Below, one piece after another: positions 1-8,095 of a stretch of 40,954 nt of DNA; the first letter of the stretch is position 1; each line of letters opens with the position of its first letter. Origin of the DNA: Parvibaculum sp. (GTDB lineage Bacteria; Pseudomonadota; Alphaproteobacteria; Parvibaculales; Parvibaculaceae); NCBI GenBank assembly GCA_030682415.1, contig JAUXOE010000167.1, forward strand, positions 1 to 40,954. The letters run 5' to 3'. The notes below the pieces were generated by a model. It saw only the letters and a program-made list of their open reading frames with translations, did not search any database and had not been told where the DNA came from. The position numbers were made by a program, and so were the translations under genes.

Positions 1-356
1 AAAGCGTTGCTGAGGCCCCGGCTGACAAAGACGCGCGCATATTCGCCGGGTGCGTCGCCCAGCATGAAGCTCTCGCTCTGGCCGAAGGTCGGGCTTTCGG
101 GCCGCACATCGGCGGACACAAACATCGCGGTGCCGCGCGGCACATAGACAAGCTTGTCCCAGGGCTCGGTATGGAAGCCCCGCAGCACACCGGCGCGCGA
201 GCGCGAATGGTTGCCCTGCGCCAGAACCGGCGCCCGCCCCAGCGCCTCGGCAAGCTCGCCAGCCTGATAGCTGTGCTTGAAAAAGCCGCGGCTGTCTTCG
301 CGCAAGGGCCAGCGAACGAGGAACAGGCCGGCAATCGACGTCGGAAGGACAGGCAT
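1..356 (-). CDS. dTDP-4-dehydrorhamnose 3,5-epimerase family protein (RmlC-like), partial
   Basis: Partial gene: 118 N-terminal codons are visible and the 3' end lies beyond the window. The ATG at 356-354 is preceded by GAGGTG with about 7 nt spacing. The protein has the RmlC cupin pattern: D-S-R-G-F-F near the start, then NHSRSRAGVLRGFH, KLVYVPRG and RPESPTFGQ. RmlC enzymes epimerise C3 and C5 of dTDP-4-keto-6-deoxyglucose on the way to dTDP-rhamnose. The His of RGFH matches the family's catalytic His, but the usual LHYQ-like context reads FHTEP, and the usual PEGFAHGF loop reads SRGLSNAF. It may therefore act on a related nucleotide sugar. Family call is firm; substrate unknown. Confidence 0.8.
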   Translation of the reverse strand, partial: MPVLPTSIAGLFLVRWPLREDSRGFFKHSYQAGELAEALGRAPVLAQGNHSRSRAGVLRGFHTEPWDKLVYVPRGTAMFVSADVRPESPTFGQSESFMLGDAPGEYARVFVSRGLSNA

Positions 357-384
357 GAACGCACCTCAGATCTGGACGTTCAGC

Positions 385-398
385 TTGATCCAGATCAA
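385..398. promoter_or_regulatory. FNR/FixK-type binding site (TTGAT-N4-ATCAA)
   Basis: TTGATCCAGATCAA matches the FNR/FixK/Anr palindrome consensus at every fixed position. It sits 29 bp before the epimerase start and about 320 bp before the membrane protein at 721. A TAAATA at 439-444 could be a -10 for the plus strand with the box near -60. Regulation is inferred. The site also overlaps a longer inverted repeat (GATCTGGA 369-376, TCCAGATC 389-396), so it could be part of an unrelated hairpin. Confidence 0.5.
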
Positions 399-547
399 CC
401 GCGCCCCCTGCCTGATATGCCAGAACGCAGGGCCGGAATAAATACCCGATCGGTTGCCATGCCCGGAAAAACTTCAGGCAAGGCCCGGCAAACCTCTTTG
501 CGGGTGCTCTGGCGGGCAGGACTGCCGCGCTGGGCCATGCCAACTTC

Positions 548-572
548 CCACCCTCCGCCTGTGGGAGGGTGG
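548..572. other. 9-bp perfect hairpin
   Basis: CCACCCTCC (548-556) pairs fully with GGAGGGTGG (564-572) across a 7-nt loop. No T tract follows on either strand, so a classical intrinsic terminator is unlikely. It could be a leader structure of the gene at 721 if transcription starts near the FNR-like box. Confidence 0.45.
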
Positions 573-720
573 CAGGAAAGGTTTGTGGCTGGTGCGCCGG
601 CCCCTTGCCCTCCCTCCGTTCGCTGATCATCATTACCGGGATCGAATCGCGCGGCGGGCACGGGGGTGGCAGCCGGTTTCCGCTTTCGTGGTTCGGCCAC
701 CGGCTTCAAAGGGGGGAACC

Positions 721-1101
721 ATGAAGATCGACCGTCTTTTTCTCGTCATCGCGGCCATCTACATCCTGGTGGGCATGGGGCTCGGGATGTTCATGGGCCA
801 ATCGCAGGACTTTTCGCACCGCACAACGCACACCCATATCAACCTGCTGGGTTTCGTCAGCATGACCCTGTTCGCGCTGGTCTATCGCGTCTGGCCGGCC
901 ATGCAGCAAAGCGTGCTCGCCAAAATCCATTTCTTCGCCTACCAGATCGGCGCTCTGATCATGGTGTCGGCGATCTTCCTCAAATATGGCGGCCATGCGG
1001 AGGAGGGCGTTTTTGGGCCGATGTTCGGCATCTCGGAGGCCCTGCTGGTTCTCGGCATGATCTGTTTCCTGATCGGCGTCGTCCGGTCCGCCAGGGAGTA
1101 A
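721..1101 (+). CDS. Small haem-copper-oxidase-subunit-I-like membrane protein
   Basis: 126 residues from an ATG preceded by a strong AAGGGGGGA site. Four hydrophobic helices are evident (about residues 4-25, 40-60, 70-92 and 100-122). The motif T-H-T-H-I-N-L-L-G (His37 and His39) starts helix 2, and another His is at about 71. Short alphaproteobacterial proteins with an H-A-H-L-N-L-L-G-W motif are often annotated as cytochrome-c-oxidase-like and resemble a fragment of subunit I of cbb3 oxidase or NO reductase. Haem binding by the His residues is plausible but unproven. The FNR/FixK-type box upstream would suit a low-oxygen role. Convergent with the surface protein gene at 1162. Confidence 0.65.
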   Translation: MKIDRLFLVIAAIYILVGMGLGMFMGQSQDFSHRTTHTHINLLGFVSMTLFALVYRVWPAMQQSVLAKIHFFAYQIGALIMVSAIFLKYGGHAEEGVFGPMFGISEALLVLGMICFLIGVVRSARE

Positions 1102-1116
1102 GCGGGCGGGCAACAG

Positions 1117-1155
1117 GCAACGGGCGCGCCTCAGGCGTGGCTTGATGCCCGTTGC
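1117..1155. terminator. Stem-loop between convergent genes
   Basis: GCAACGGGC (1117-1125) is fully complementary to GCCCGTTGC (1147-1155). The loop contains a second small stem, CGCC (1127-1130) with GGCG (1134-1137). It lies exactly between the stop at 1101 (plus) and the stop at 1162 (minus), so a bidirectional terminator is the natural reading. There is no T tract, so it may not work as a simple intrinsic terminator. Confidence 0.5.
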
Positions 1156-1161
1156 ACCGGC

Positions 1162-4100
1162 TCAGGGCACGAGATCGATTTTAGGACCGCTGCCACCTCG
1201 GGGTCGGTTGCCGATACCGATTCCGATATTCAGGTTGTCCATGAAATTGGTGTTCTTGACGCAGCTCCCGTTCCGCTCGCGTGTTCCCTTCGGACATTCG
1301 CAGGCGGTGCGCTCGCCATTGAGTGTCATCGGGGCGGCACAAAGCGGCACACAGCCGATGCCATCCTCCATCACCTGGCCGTCCGCGCATGAAACTTGCG
1401 GCGGTTCCGGCGCGTCGGGTTCTTCGGGTTCGTTCGGATAGCTCTGCTCCACCGGCTGGACGCAACCGACATCGGTGACCAGAAACTCGCCGGCCGGGCA
1501 GGAGCAGGCTGTCGGCGAAATCTTGCTCATGTTCGGGTACCGGCAGCTGCATTCATTGCCGCGCAGCACCGCCGAATGTTTGTCGCAGGTGAGCGTCTTG
1601 ACGCAACCCTCGCCGGCGACGAGCGAACTGCCGCTCGGGCATGCGCAGACGGTCGCGGTTTTTTGTGTCATGCCCTCGAAGCGGCATTGGCACTGGCCGT
1701 CCTTGAGGCGTGTGCTGCGCGGGTCGCATTCGGGTTCTGGCTCTGGCGGCAGGGGCGGCGTCACCGTCGGCGCGTCGACCCCGGTGGTGGCGCAACTCTG
1801 GTCGTTGGCATTGTTGCCATCGACACGGCCGGATTCCGGCCTCAGGCCGACCGTGGCGCAATTTTCATAGACGAACGCGGTCGAATTCGTCGACAGATTG
1901 CCCCTGATCGTGATCGGCGGCAGTTGCGCCCCCGTGGCGATTTGCGCCGTGCCGAGATAGACGCAGCTCAGCGTGCCGCCGGCGGGAATCGGGAACTGCC
2001 CGACAGGACCGCAATCCCAATCCGTGCCCGACGCATTGGTGAAACTCATTCCCGGCGGCACGACATCTGTCACCACGATCGCGCTCTGACCGGTAAAGGG
2101 CGCGCCGGTATTGGTCACTGTCAGCGTGAAATCGACGAAGTTGACGATTGTCGGAGGCCCGGCACCCTGTACTTCTTCGGTCCCCGCCTCACCGGACTTC
2201 TCGACAGCGAGGTCAATGATCTCCGCCTCTTCCTCGGGATCGCTATCGTCGTCCGGTACCGTCACCTCGACAATGGCGGAGCAACACAGGTCGGTCCCCG
2301 GCTTGCTGCCGCCACCGGTTTCGACCGCATCGACCACGAAACTGACGGTCATGCCGGGCACCAGACCGGTCAGATTCCAGTTTCCCTGAATCGAACCGCC
2401 GCCAAATGTCTGCGATGGCGTGTCGACCGTCACGCCGCCGGTCGTCGAGCGCACCGTGACAAGCGTCGATGAAAAGCCCGAAGGGCCGCCGCCGGACAGC
2501 GTCAGCGTTCCGGTTCCATCCGGGTTTGCCGCGAGCGATGGCGCAAGCTCCAGACAATCGGGTCCGGTCACCGGGCCGCAATCGCCGCCCACGGCCATCC
2601 CGAGGTCGATACTGGCCTCCAGCGTCGAGAATTCATCCGTCAGCGTGGCGGCGTTCGAAACCTCGCCGCAGCCCTCGACCGTCGCGCGGTAGCAGATTTG
2701 CGACTGTTCGTCGGCGGTGTAATTCAGCTTTATCTGATAGTCGGTCACAGGCGGCGTGCCGCCGGAATAGGTCGGCGTGAAGTCGAGCGTAACGGTGCTG
2801 CTTGTGCCCGTCGCCGACAGGTTGACGGTATAGCTATTGGCGGCTGTCACGGCGATCGTCTGCAGCACCGTTCCGGAACCATCCCTGAGCGTGATCGTGC
2901 CCCCGGTCAGTTCCGACGGGCGATTGAGAATCTCGATTGTCGTCCAGGTCGCATTCTCGGGTTTGTGAAAGCAGAACAGATCGTCGAGATTGAATGTGGC
3001 GTGATAATCCTGCGGCGTGCAGGCGCCGGCCGAAGCCGTGCCGTCCAGTCCGAAACGTACCAGAATGCCGCCATGACCCAATCCGTATATGCATGATTGC
3101 GGGGCGGATGGATCGGACGCATAGCCATAGTCGCCGACGCTTCCCCGGGTGTTGCCGCCGCCGTCGGTCCAGGCACCCGAGCTTTTCCAGTAAGGCGTGA
3201 ACGGCGTGCAGGCGGCATTCGTCGCAAAGTCGTGACATTTCGGCACAACGGCGCCTGTATAGGGCGGGTAGAGGATGCGGGTGGTGCCCGGAATGTGATA
3301 GGCCGCAAAGATCGGCGACGACGACAGCGCGGCCGGCCATGCAGTCATGTTGCTTCCGTTGACGGTGCTGAAACAGCGGAAATTGCTCGCCCCGAAAGTT
3401 TGAACCAGGCAGATCGCATTCATGATGCCGCTGCTGTCGATACCCGGTCCCAGATGGGTTCCAGACGTTGCGCCGCCGTTCACGCCGCCGGCCGGCCAGC
3501 CTGCACAAAACGAGCCGTCCGACAAATTCAGGCAGTAGACGCGCGGCGGCAGCGTCTCGGAAACGAAGAGCCGCGTTCCATTCTCTTCGACGAACATGTC
3601 GCGCGATCGCGCGCCGGTCGTATGCGGCGGGATCGTCGGCGGTGTCCAGCCCGCACAGGCCGGTGCGCCGGGCAGGGCGATGTCGACGCAATAGACCTTG
3701 TCCAGCGCAAACATCAGCAGGCGCGACGGATTCTGCGGATCTGCCCTCACGCCCGCGACATAGAAATCGAGATTGACCCCGACATAAGGTCCGGCGGTGC
3801 CGCCCATGTTGAGGCTCGGTTGCCCCGGCAATCCGACGAAGGCGCAGGCCGCATCCGCTTCGGCGTCCCAGCATCCCAGGCCGAACTCGAGTGTCGTTCT
3901 CGAGACCTCGTCGTAACGGCCGACGGGGAAGTAGATTTTCTTGTCATATACCGCGGCATGCGGAAAGTCCGGCGTCGTCAGCTGTTCCGGCGACGTGCTG
4001 ACGCGGAGCGGATAGGCCGGTGTGCAGTTTGCCAGTGTGGCGCCGAGCCAGCACATGATCTTGCCGTTGATGGCTTCGTGGTGATTGATGCCGAAGACCT

Positions 4101-4575
4101 TGGTGCCGACGGAAGTGACCACGGGCACAGGTTCGTATCCGTCGCCGATGCCGCCCTGGATGCCGGCCGAGCCGGATACCGCCGGGATATTGAGCGTGAA
4201 CCCCGTACCCGGCCCGAAGCCGGGACTGCTATAGGTTTCGGTGTTCAGATTGTATTCGGGTGTCGAGAGCGTCCAGCCGGGTGCAACGATGGAGCCGGCC
4301 ACATGGGTTTGATTGGGGCTGAGCGTGTCGACGATCGTCACCGGTCCCGACGAACCGCTCACCGGCGGGCTGTAGCGCAGCACATATTGAATGATCTGCC
4401 CGACCGATACCGGCCCCGTCAGCGGATTGCCCTGGGCGTCATAGGCGGATTTTGTGAAGGACGAGATGCCGTCCCCGCCGATCATCATGCGCAGTTGGGG
4501 CAGGCCAAGCAGAACGACGGCGCCAATGCCCACGGCGGCGGCGGTCCACAAGGCTGCGGTCTTGAAACCGGTCAT
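1162..4575 (-). CDS. Membrane-anchored cysteine-rich beta-propeller/DUF11 surface protein
   Basis: 1137 residues. The start is fixed by a 4-base ATGA overlap with the upstream gene and by AGGAG 9 nt before the ATG. Order: N-terminal hydrophobic anchor (5-25); a DUF11-like beta domain with P-N-Q-T-H-V (about 35-130); a repeat region with Cys at 175, 235, 296, 348, 401, 447 and 495, read as a seven-bladed propeller; Ig-like modules, one ending CC at 764-765; a clear DUF11 repeat (786-931); then a Cys-rich C-terminus (950-1110) with repeated C-x-C and G-x-x-C units resembling EGF-like modules. Probably exported and surface- or periplasm-facing; adhesion or envelope structure is a guess. No enzyme motif seen. 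Confidence 0.75.
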   Translation of the reverse strand: MTGFKTAALWTAAAVGIGAVVLLGLPQLRMMIGGDGISSFTKSAYDAQGNPLTGPVSVGQIIQYVLRYSPPVSGSSGPVTIVDTLSPNQTHVAGSIVAPGWTLSTPEYNLNTETYSSPGFGPGTGFTLNIPAVSGSAGIQGGIGDGYEPVPVVTSVGTKVFGINHHEAINGKIMCWLGATLANCTPAYPLRVSTSPEQLTTPDFPHAAVYDKKIYFPVGRYDEVSRTTLEFGLGCWDAEADAACAFVGLPGQPSLNMGGTAGPYVGVNLDFYVAGVRADPQNPSRLLMFALDKVYCVDIALPGAPACAGWTPPTIPPHTTGARSRDMFVEENGTRLFVSETLPPRVYCLNLSDGSFCAGWPAGGVNGGATSGTHLGPGIDSSGIMNAICLVQTFGASNFRCFSTVNGSNMTAWPAALSSSPIFAAYHIPGTTRILYPPYTGAVVPKCHDFATNAACTPFTPYWKSSGAWTDGGGNTRGSVGDYGYASDPSAPQSCIYGLGHGGILVRFGLDGTASAGACTPQDYHATFNLDDLFCFHKPENATWTTIEILNRPSELTGGTITLRDGSGTVLQTIAVTAANSYTVNLSATGTSSTVTLDFTPTYSGGTPPVTDYQIKLNYTADEQSQICYRATVEGCGEVSNAATLTDEFSTLEASIDLGMAVGGDCGPVTGPDCLELAPSLAANPDGTGTLTLSGGGPSGFSSTLVTVRSTTGGVTVDTPSQTFGGGSIQGNWNLTGLVPGMTVSFVVDAVETGGGSKPGTDLCCSAIVEVTVPDDDSDPEEEAEIIDLAVEKSGEAGTEEVQGAGPPTIVNFVDFTLTVTNTGAPFTGQSAIVVTDVVPPGMSFTNASGTDWDCGPVGQFPIPAGGTLSCVYLGTAQIATGAQLPPITIRGNLSTNSTAFVYENCATVGLRPESGRVDGNNANDQSCATTGVDAPTVTPPLPPEPEPECDPRSTRLKDGQCQCRFEGMTQKTATVCACPSGSSLVAGEGCVKTLTCDKHSAVLRGNECSCRYPNMSKISPTACSCPAGEFLVTDVGCVQPVEQSYPNEPEEPDAPEPPQVSCADGQVMEDGIGCVPLCAAPMTLNGERTACECPKGTRERNGSCVKNTNFMDNLNIGIGIGNRPRGGSGPKIDLVP

Positions 4576-6737
4576 GGCCGCATGCTCCTGCCTTCGGCCG
4601 GCCTGCAGATTTCTTCCGGTACTTTCACCGTCAGCGTCGCGCGGCAGCAATCATAGGGCTCGCCTGTCAGGCGTGCGGCATCGTCGAAGCCGCAAACCTC
4701 GATCGTTACCGTCTGGCCGGGCGTCGTGCCGCTCAATGAAATCAGGCCCGGAGGCGGCACCACGGGAATGACCGGGCCGTTGCTGACGACGACGCCCGGC
4801 GTCGACGAATAGGCCGTCAGCGTATCCATGCCGATGCCGGCGAGGTCCTGCGTAATGATCTTGAATATCCAGCCGCCCGCTTCGGGATCGCAGATCGCCT
4901 CGCCGCTCACATTCATGCAGATTTCGGGTTCTTCGTCCGGCAGGCAATCCGGGCCGAAGCAGGAGATGCAATCCGGACCGATGCAGGGCACACAATCGGG
5001 GCCGACACATTCGCCATCTGGAAGATCGGTGTCCGGAAAATCGGTTCCACCGGGCGGGTCTGTCAGCGGCACAGGCGGCAGAGCCCGCTGCTCCGTCACA
5101 ACCCCGCCGACCGGCAACACACCGCAGGCGCCGACCGCACAGCCGAGACGATAGACCTCGACGTCGCCCACGGTGCCGGCGGCCGCCGCCGAACTCATCT
5201 GGTCCGTGTAATTGACGAAGTAGCTGATGGACGGGGGCACGTTGAAACCGCGCACCGGTCCTTTGGGATTGATCTGCAAGCCATGAGCGTTGAGCGGTCC
5301 GTCGGGAATGAACAGATCATCCTGCTGCCGGAAATCGCGCAACATGTCGCCGGTGAGGAAAATGCCGTCTTCGCATGCCGTCAGGTCGATCGTTCCGTCG
5401 GGGTTGTATCCATAGCCCAGAGAGACTCCGCCGGCGCTGTTGCGGTGGTCGCCCGCATAGCCCACCGCATATTCCTCGGGTGCCTGGTACCAGGCGCTCG
5501 GCGTTTCCGGATCGTCCGGTTTCTCGCGCCAGAAGCGGTTGACATGTGCAACGCCGTGCGGCGCCTGAGCGTCATAGCCGTAGGTCGTTCCGATCACCGA
5601 GCGCTGGGCGACGACCATGGCGCCGTCATAGGCGAAGACAATGTCCGAAATCGGTGCGGCCTTTGCTGCGCCCGGTAGGGAAATCTCCATGCGCGGGTCT
5701 TTGGCGAAATCGCCATCCTTGTCGAGACCAACCGACCATATCTGTCCGCTGTCGGCCTCCGGCTCGCCGGCTTTGACCGGCGCAATCCGGCCGGCGGCAA
5801 CCGCGTAATAGAGCCGCCCGTCATGTGTCGCGAGACCCCAGACGCGCCGTTCGGCATGGGTGAAACCCCAGGTCGCGGTGTCTTCCGTATCGAATGCCGC
5901 GTCTGCAATGTTTGCCCGCGCCGCCAGATCGTGGGCGCGCCTCGGCAGGCGCGCGGCGGCGCGGCCGGTTGTTCCGTGGTCGAAATATCCGAGATCGGTG
6001 CCGTCGAGAGCGAAACGATGGATCATCCCGGTCGACAGATCCGATACGAAGAGCTGCCGATGGGCCGCGTCATAGGCGATGTTGCCGAGCGCCGCCGGGC
6101 CGCTCGTCTTGCCACCCAGTTTGACCTCCGCAAAGAGCGAGATTTCGCCGCTGCGCCCGTCGACCTTCCAGATGCTGCCGGGGCCGCCGCCGGGACCGAA
6201 CTGACCCGGCGCCCAACCGGCAGTTGCCTCGCCCTTCCTCCGGCGCTCGGGCAAGCCGTCGCGGTCGCTGTCGGGCGTCACGATGTTGAGGCCATAGACC
6301 GACGTCGCGGTCAGGTAAATGTCGGGATAGGCGCGGTTGTCGATTGCGATGCCGAAAACCTGCCCGACGGCGCGCGCCGGAATGTCGCGTTTGTGGGGTG
6401 CTGCCCAGAGCGCGCCGTTCCAGACGAAATCAGGATTCTTGGGATCGAAAATGCGTGCCGAAGGTCCATTTGGATCGATAAAGGTCTGGTCCGCGGCCGC
6501 CTTGCCGGCCGGCAGCGGCTTGGCGGGATCGGGCGGAATGACGCCGGAAAACCCGGTGACGATCGCATCGCCCAGGCTCAGCGTCGGCACGCGATCAAGG
6601 GGATGAAGCGCCGACACGGACACCGGCGGACGGCAATAGCACAGCAAAAGCAATAGTATGATGATGACAAGGACAGCCACCGCAACCTGTGCGGCGAGCC
6701 GTTTTCGACTTCGCCCCGATGATTGGCGCCCGATCAC
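4572..6737 (-). CDS. Membrane-anchored NHL/YncE-like beta-propeller protein with GPDC repeats
   Basis: 721 residues from a GTG start (GGAAAA just before it; no better in-frame start). A single strongly hydrophobic helix (about 16-37) follows a basic N-terminus, so the protein is anchored with its bulk outside the cytoplasm. Residues about 110-480 carry propeller-like strands of NHL/YncE style, such as F-G-I-A-I-D, N-I-A-Y-D-A-A, L-F-V-S-D and V-W-G-L-A. Three 8-residue C-x-G-P-D-C repeats lie at 577-600. The C-terminal Ig-like module ends with CC at 697-698 and resembles one in the downstream protein. First gene of a two-gene operon, divergent from a LuxR-type regulator. Function unknown. Confidence 0.75.
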   Translation of the reverse strand: MIGRQSSGRSRKRLAAQVAVAVLVIIILLLLLCYCRPPVSVSALHPLDRVPTLSLGDAIVTGFSGVIPPDPAKPLPAGKAAADQTFIDPNGPSARIFDPKNPDFVWNGALWAAPHKRDIPARAVGQVFGIAIDNRAYPDIYLTATSVYGLNIVTPDSDRDGLPERRRKGEATAGWAPGQFGPGGGPGSIWKVDGRSGEISLFAEVKLGGKTSGPAALGNIAYDAAHRQLFVSDLSTGMIHRFALDGTDLGYFDHGTTGRAAARLPRRAHDLAARANIADAAFDTEDTATWGFTHAERRVWGLATHDGRLYYAVAAGRIAPVKAGEPEADSGQIWSVGLDKDGDFAKDPRMEISLPGAAKAAPISDIVFAYDGAMVVAQRSVIGTTYGYDAQAPHGVAHVNRFWREKPDDPETPSAWYQAPEEYAVGYAGDHRNSAGGVSLGYGYNPDGTIDLTACEDGIFLTGDMLRDFRQQDDLFIPDGPLNAHGLQINPKGPVRGFNVPPSISYFVNYTDQMSSAAAAGTVGDVEVYRLGCAVGACGVLPVGGVVTEQRALPPVPLTDPPGGTDFPDTDLPDGECVGPDCVPCIGPDCISCFGPDCLPDEEPEICMNVSGEAICDPEAGGWIFKIITQDLAGIGMDTLTAYSSTPGVVVSNGPVIPVVPPPGLISLSGTTPGQTVTIEVCGFDDAARLTGEPYDCCRATLTVKVPEEICRPAEGRSMRP
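4938..5009 (-). repeat. Three tandem 24-bp repeats encoding C-x-G-P-D-C-x-x
   Basis: Units at 5009-4986, 4985-4962 and 4961-4938 encode CVGPDCVP, CIGPDCIS and CFGPDCLP. The six cysteines are placed to form short disulfide loops. The repeat lies in a Pro/Asp-rich linker between the propeller and the C-terminal Ig-like module. Confidence 0.85.
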
Positions 6738-6832
6738 TTTTCCAACATCTGCCTGCGTTTCCGCGTGACAGCCCCCGTATTCATCGCCCCGTTCTCTTTC
6801 TACAGCGATCTTGAGGGTCCGGCGCTATCGCA

Positions 6833-6852
6833 ACTGGTCCGTTCGGACTAGT
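6833..6852. promoter_or_regulatory. 20-bp lux-box-sized palindrome
   Basis: ACTGGTCCG-TT-CGGACTAGT: two 9-bp arms, 8 of 9 matching, 2-bp centre. The length equals that of classical lux boxes. It is 40 bp before the ATG of the LuxR-type gene at 6893 and about 96 bp before the GTG of the divergent surface protein operon. Likely an operator for the adjacent regulator; this is inference. Confidence 0.6.
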
Positions 6853-6892
6853 CTCTGCCATCGGTCTGCTTTCCGAATGGAGTTTGGCGACC

Positions 6893-8014
6893 ATGTTCAG
6901 CGCGGACGACCACGACAGGCTTGTCTCGCAATTCTACTCGTCCGCGATGGGCGATACGCCATGGACCGCCACGCTCGCTCATGCCGCCGACCTCTTCGGC
7001 AGCAGCGCGTCTCTCATTCAGGTCCGTGATTCATCGATGCAGACGGTTGCCGTCGAGAACCACGGTTACTCGCGGGAATTTTCCGACGCCTTTTTCGCCA
7101 GCGAGGCTTATGCCAACGATCCGCGTCTGGCCTATTTTCAGAAGGTGCGGCCGGGTTCTGTCTATTTCGACCACATGCTCTATGACGTCGAGGAAATGAA
7201 CCGCAATCGCTGGTGCCGCGAGTCCTGCGACATTCTGAAAGTCAAATACCAGCTCGGCGCGGTCTTGAGCTTGCCGAATGACGCAACGGCGGGATTTGCA
7301 ATTCTGAGCAGCCCGAAGGAAGGGCATGCATCGGAAGCCGCCATCGAGTCATTCCGCCGCCTTGCGCCACATATCCAGCAAGCCTGCGCGCTCGGCCATG
7401 TCGTCGAGACCCAGGCCGCAACGCGCGCGGTTCTGCTCGATGCGCTGTCGCGGAAATCGGACGGCGTCATCCTTCTCGGCCGCAACGCAAAACCGACTTT
7501 CATGAACGACGGCGCGACGGCGATCCTGAATGCGGGTGACGGGTTTTCTTACACGGCGTCCGGCGGCTTCGTTGCACGCCGGCCTCCCGAAACCCGCAAG
7601 CTTCAGCGCCTGATCCGCGACGCTGTCATGCGGCCCTCGCAGCCCGATGCCGGCAATGAGACATATGTACTGGTGACGCGGCCATCCGGAAAGCGGCCCT
7701 ATGTTCTGCGGATCATTCCCGCGCCTGCGACCGAGCGTTTTCTGGCCAGCCAGACCATCGCATCCGTAATCCACATTCAGGATCTGGCGGCTGTTCCGCT
7801 TCCGTCCAGGGATGCGCTTTACCAGGTTTTCGGACTGACGGAACGCGAAGCGGACCTGGCGATCGAACTCGTTCGATGTGCCGATCTCGATGCCGCGGCG
7901 ATCAACGCTCACATGGCCTTCAATACGGCGCGCAATCATCTGCACGGCATTTTCAGGAAGACCGGTTCGACAGGCCAGGCAGAGCTTCTCCAGGTCCTGG
8001 GCCGGCTTCACTAG
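6893..8014 (+). CDS. LuxR-type helix-turn-helix transcriptional regulator
   Basis: 373 residues. The C-terminus (about 313-370) is a GerE/LuxR HTH: F-G-L-T-E-R-E-A-D-L-A then A-R-N-H-L-H-G-I-F-R-K-T-G. The N-terminal two thirds look like a GAF/PAS-type sensory region without the Trp/Tyr/Asp pattern of acyl-homoserine-lactone receptors, so the signal is unknown. ATG 6893 was chosen over TTG 6884 because GGAG (6879-6882) lies 10 nt before the ATG but only 1 nt before the TTG. No LuxI-type synthase is in the window. Divergent from the two-gene surface protein operon, which with the palindrome at 6833 is a likely target. Confidence 0.85.
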   Translation: MFSADDHDRLVSQFYSSAMGDTPWTATLAHAADLFGSSASLIQVRDSSMQTVAVENHGYSREFSDAFFASEAYANDPRLAYFQKVRPGSVYFDHMLYDVEEMNRNRWCRESCDILKVKYQLGAVLSLPNDATAGFAILSSPKEGHASEAAIESFRRLAPHIQQACALGHVVETQAATRAVLLDALSRKSDGVILLGRNAKPTFMNDGATAILNAGDGFSYTASGGFVARRPPETRKLQRLIRDAVMRPSQPDAGNETYVLVTRPSGKRPYVLRIIPAPATERFLASQTIASVIHIQDLAAVPLPSRDALYQVFGLTEREADLAIELVRCADLDAAAINAHMAFNTARNHLHGIFRKTGSTGQAELLQVLGRLH

Positions 8015-8095
8015 GAACCTTGTTGCGACCGATTTTCGGCCGGCTCTTATCATTTGGTAACCCTGACTGACTAATCTCCGTCCGGAACGGCCAGT

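Larger units (their letters stand above)
357..720. other. Intergenic region without a convincing gene
   Basis: 364 bp between the divergent epimerase and small membrane protein genes. It holds an FNR/FixK-like box (385-398), an overlapping 8-bp inverted repeat (369-376 with 389-396) and a 9-bp hairpin (548-572). Short open frames exist on both strands, but none looks like a real protein or has a convincing ribosome site. Confidence 0.6.

Noticed and set aside
3097-4656. 519-codon open frame on the plus strand, opposite the surface protein gene
   Set aside because: Arg-rich composition with no family motif; antisense to a gene with clear domains and an ATGA overlap. GC-rich DNA gives such long shadow frames.
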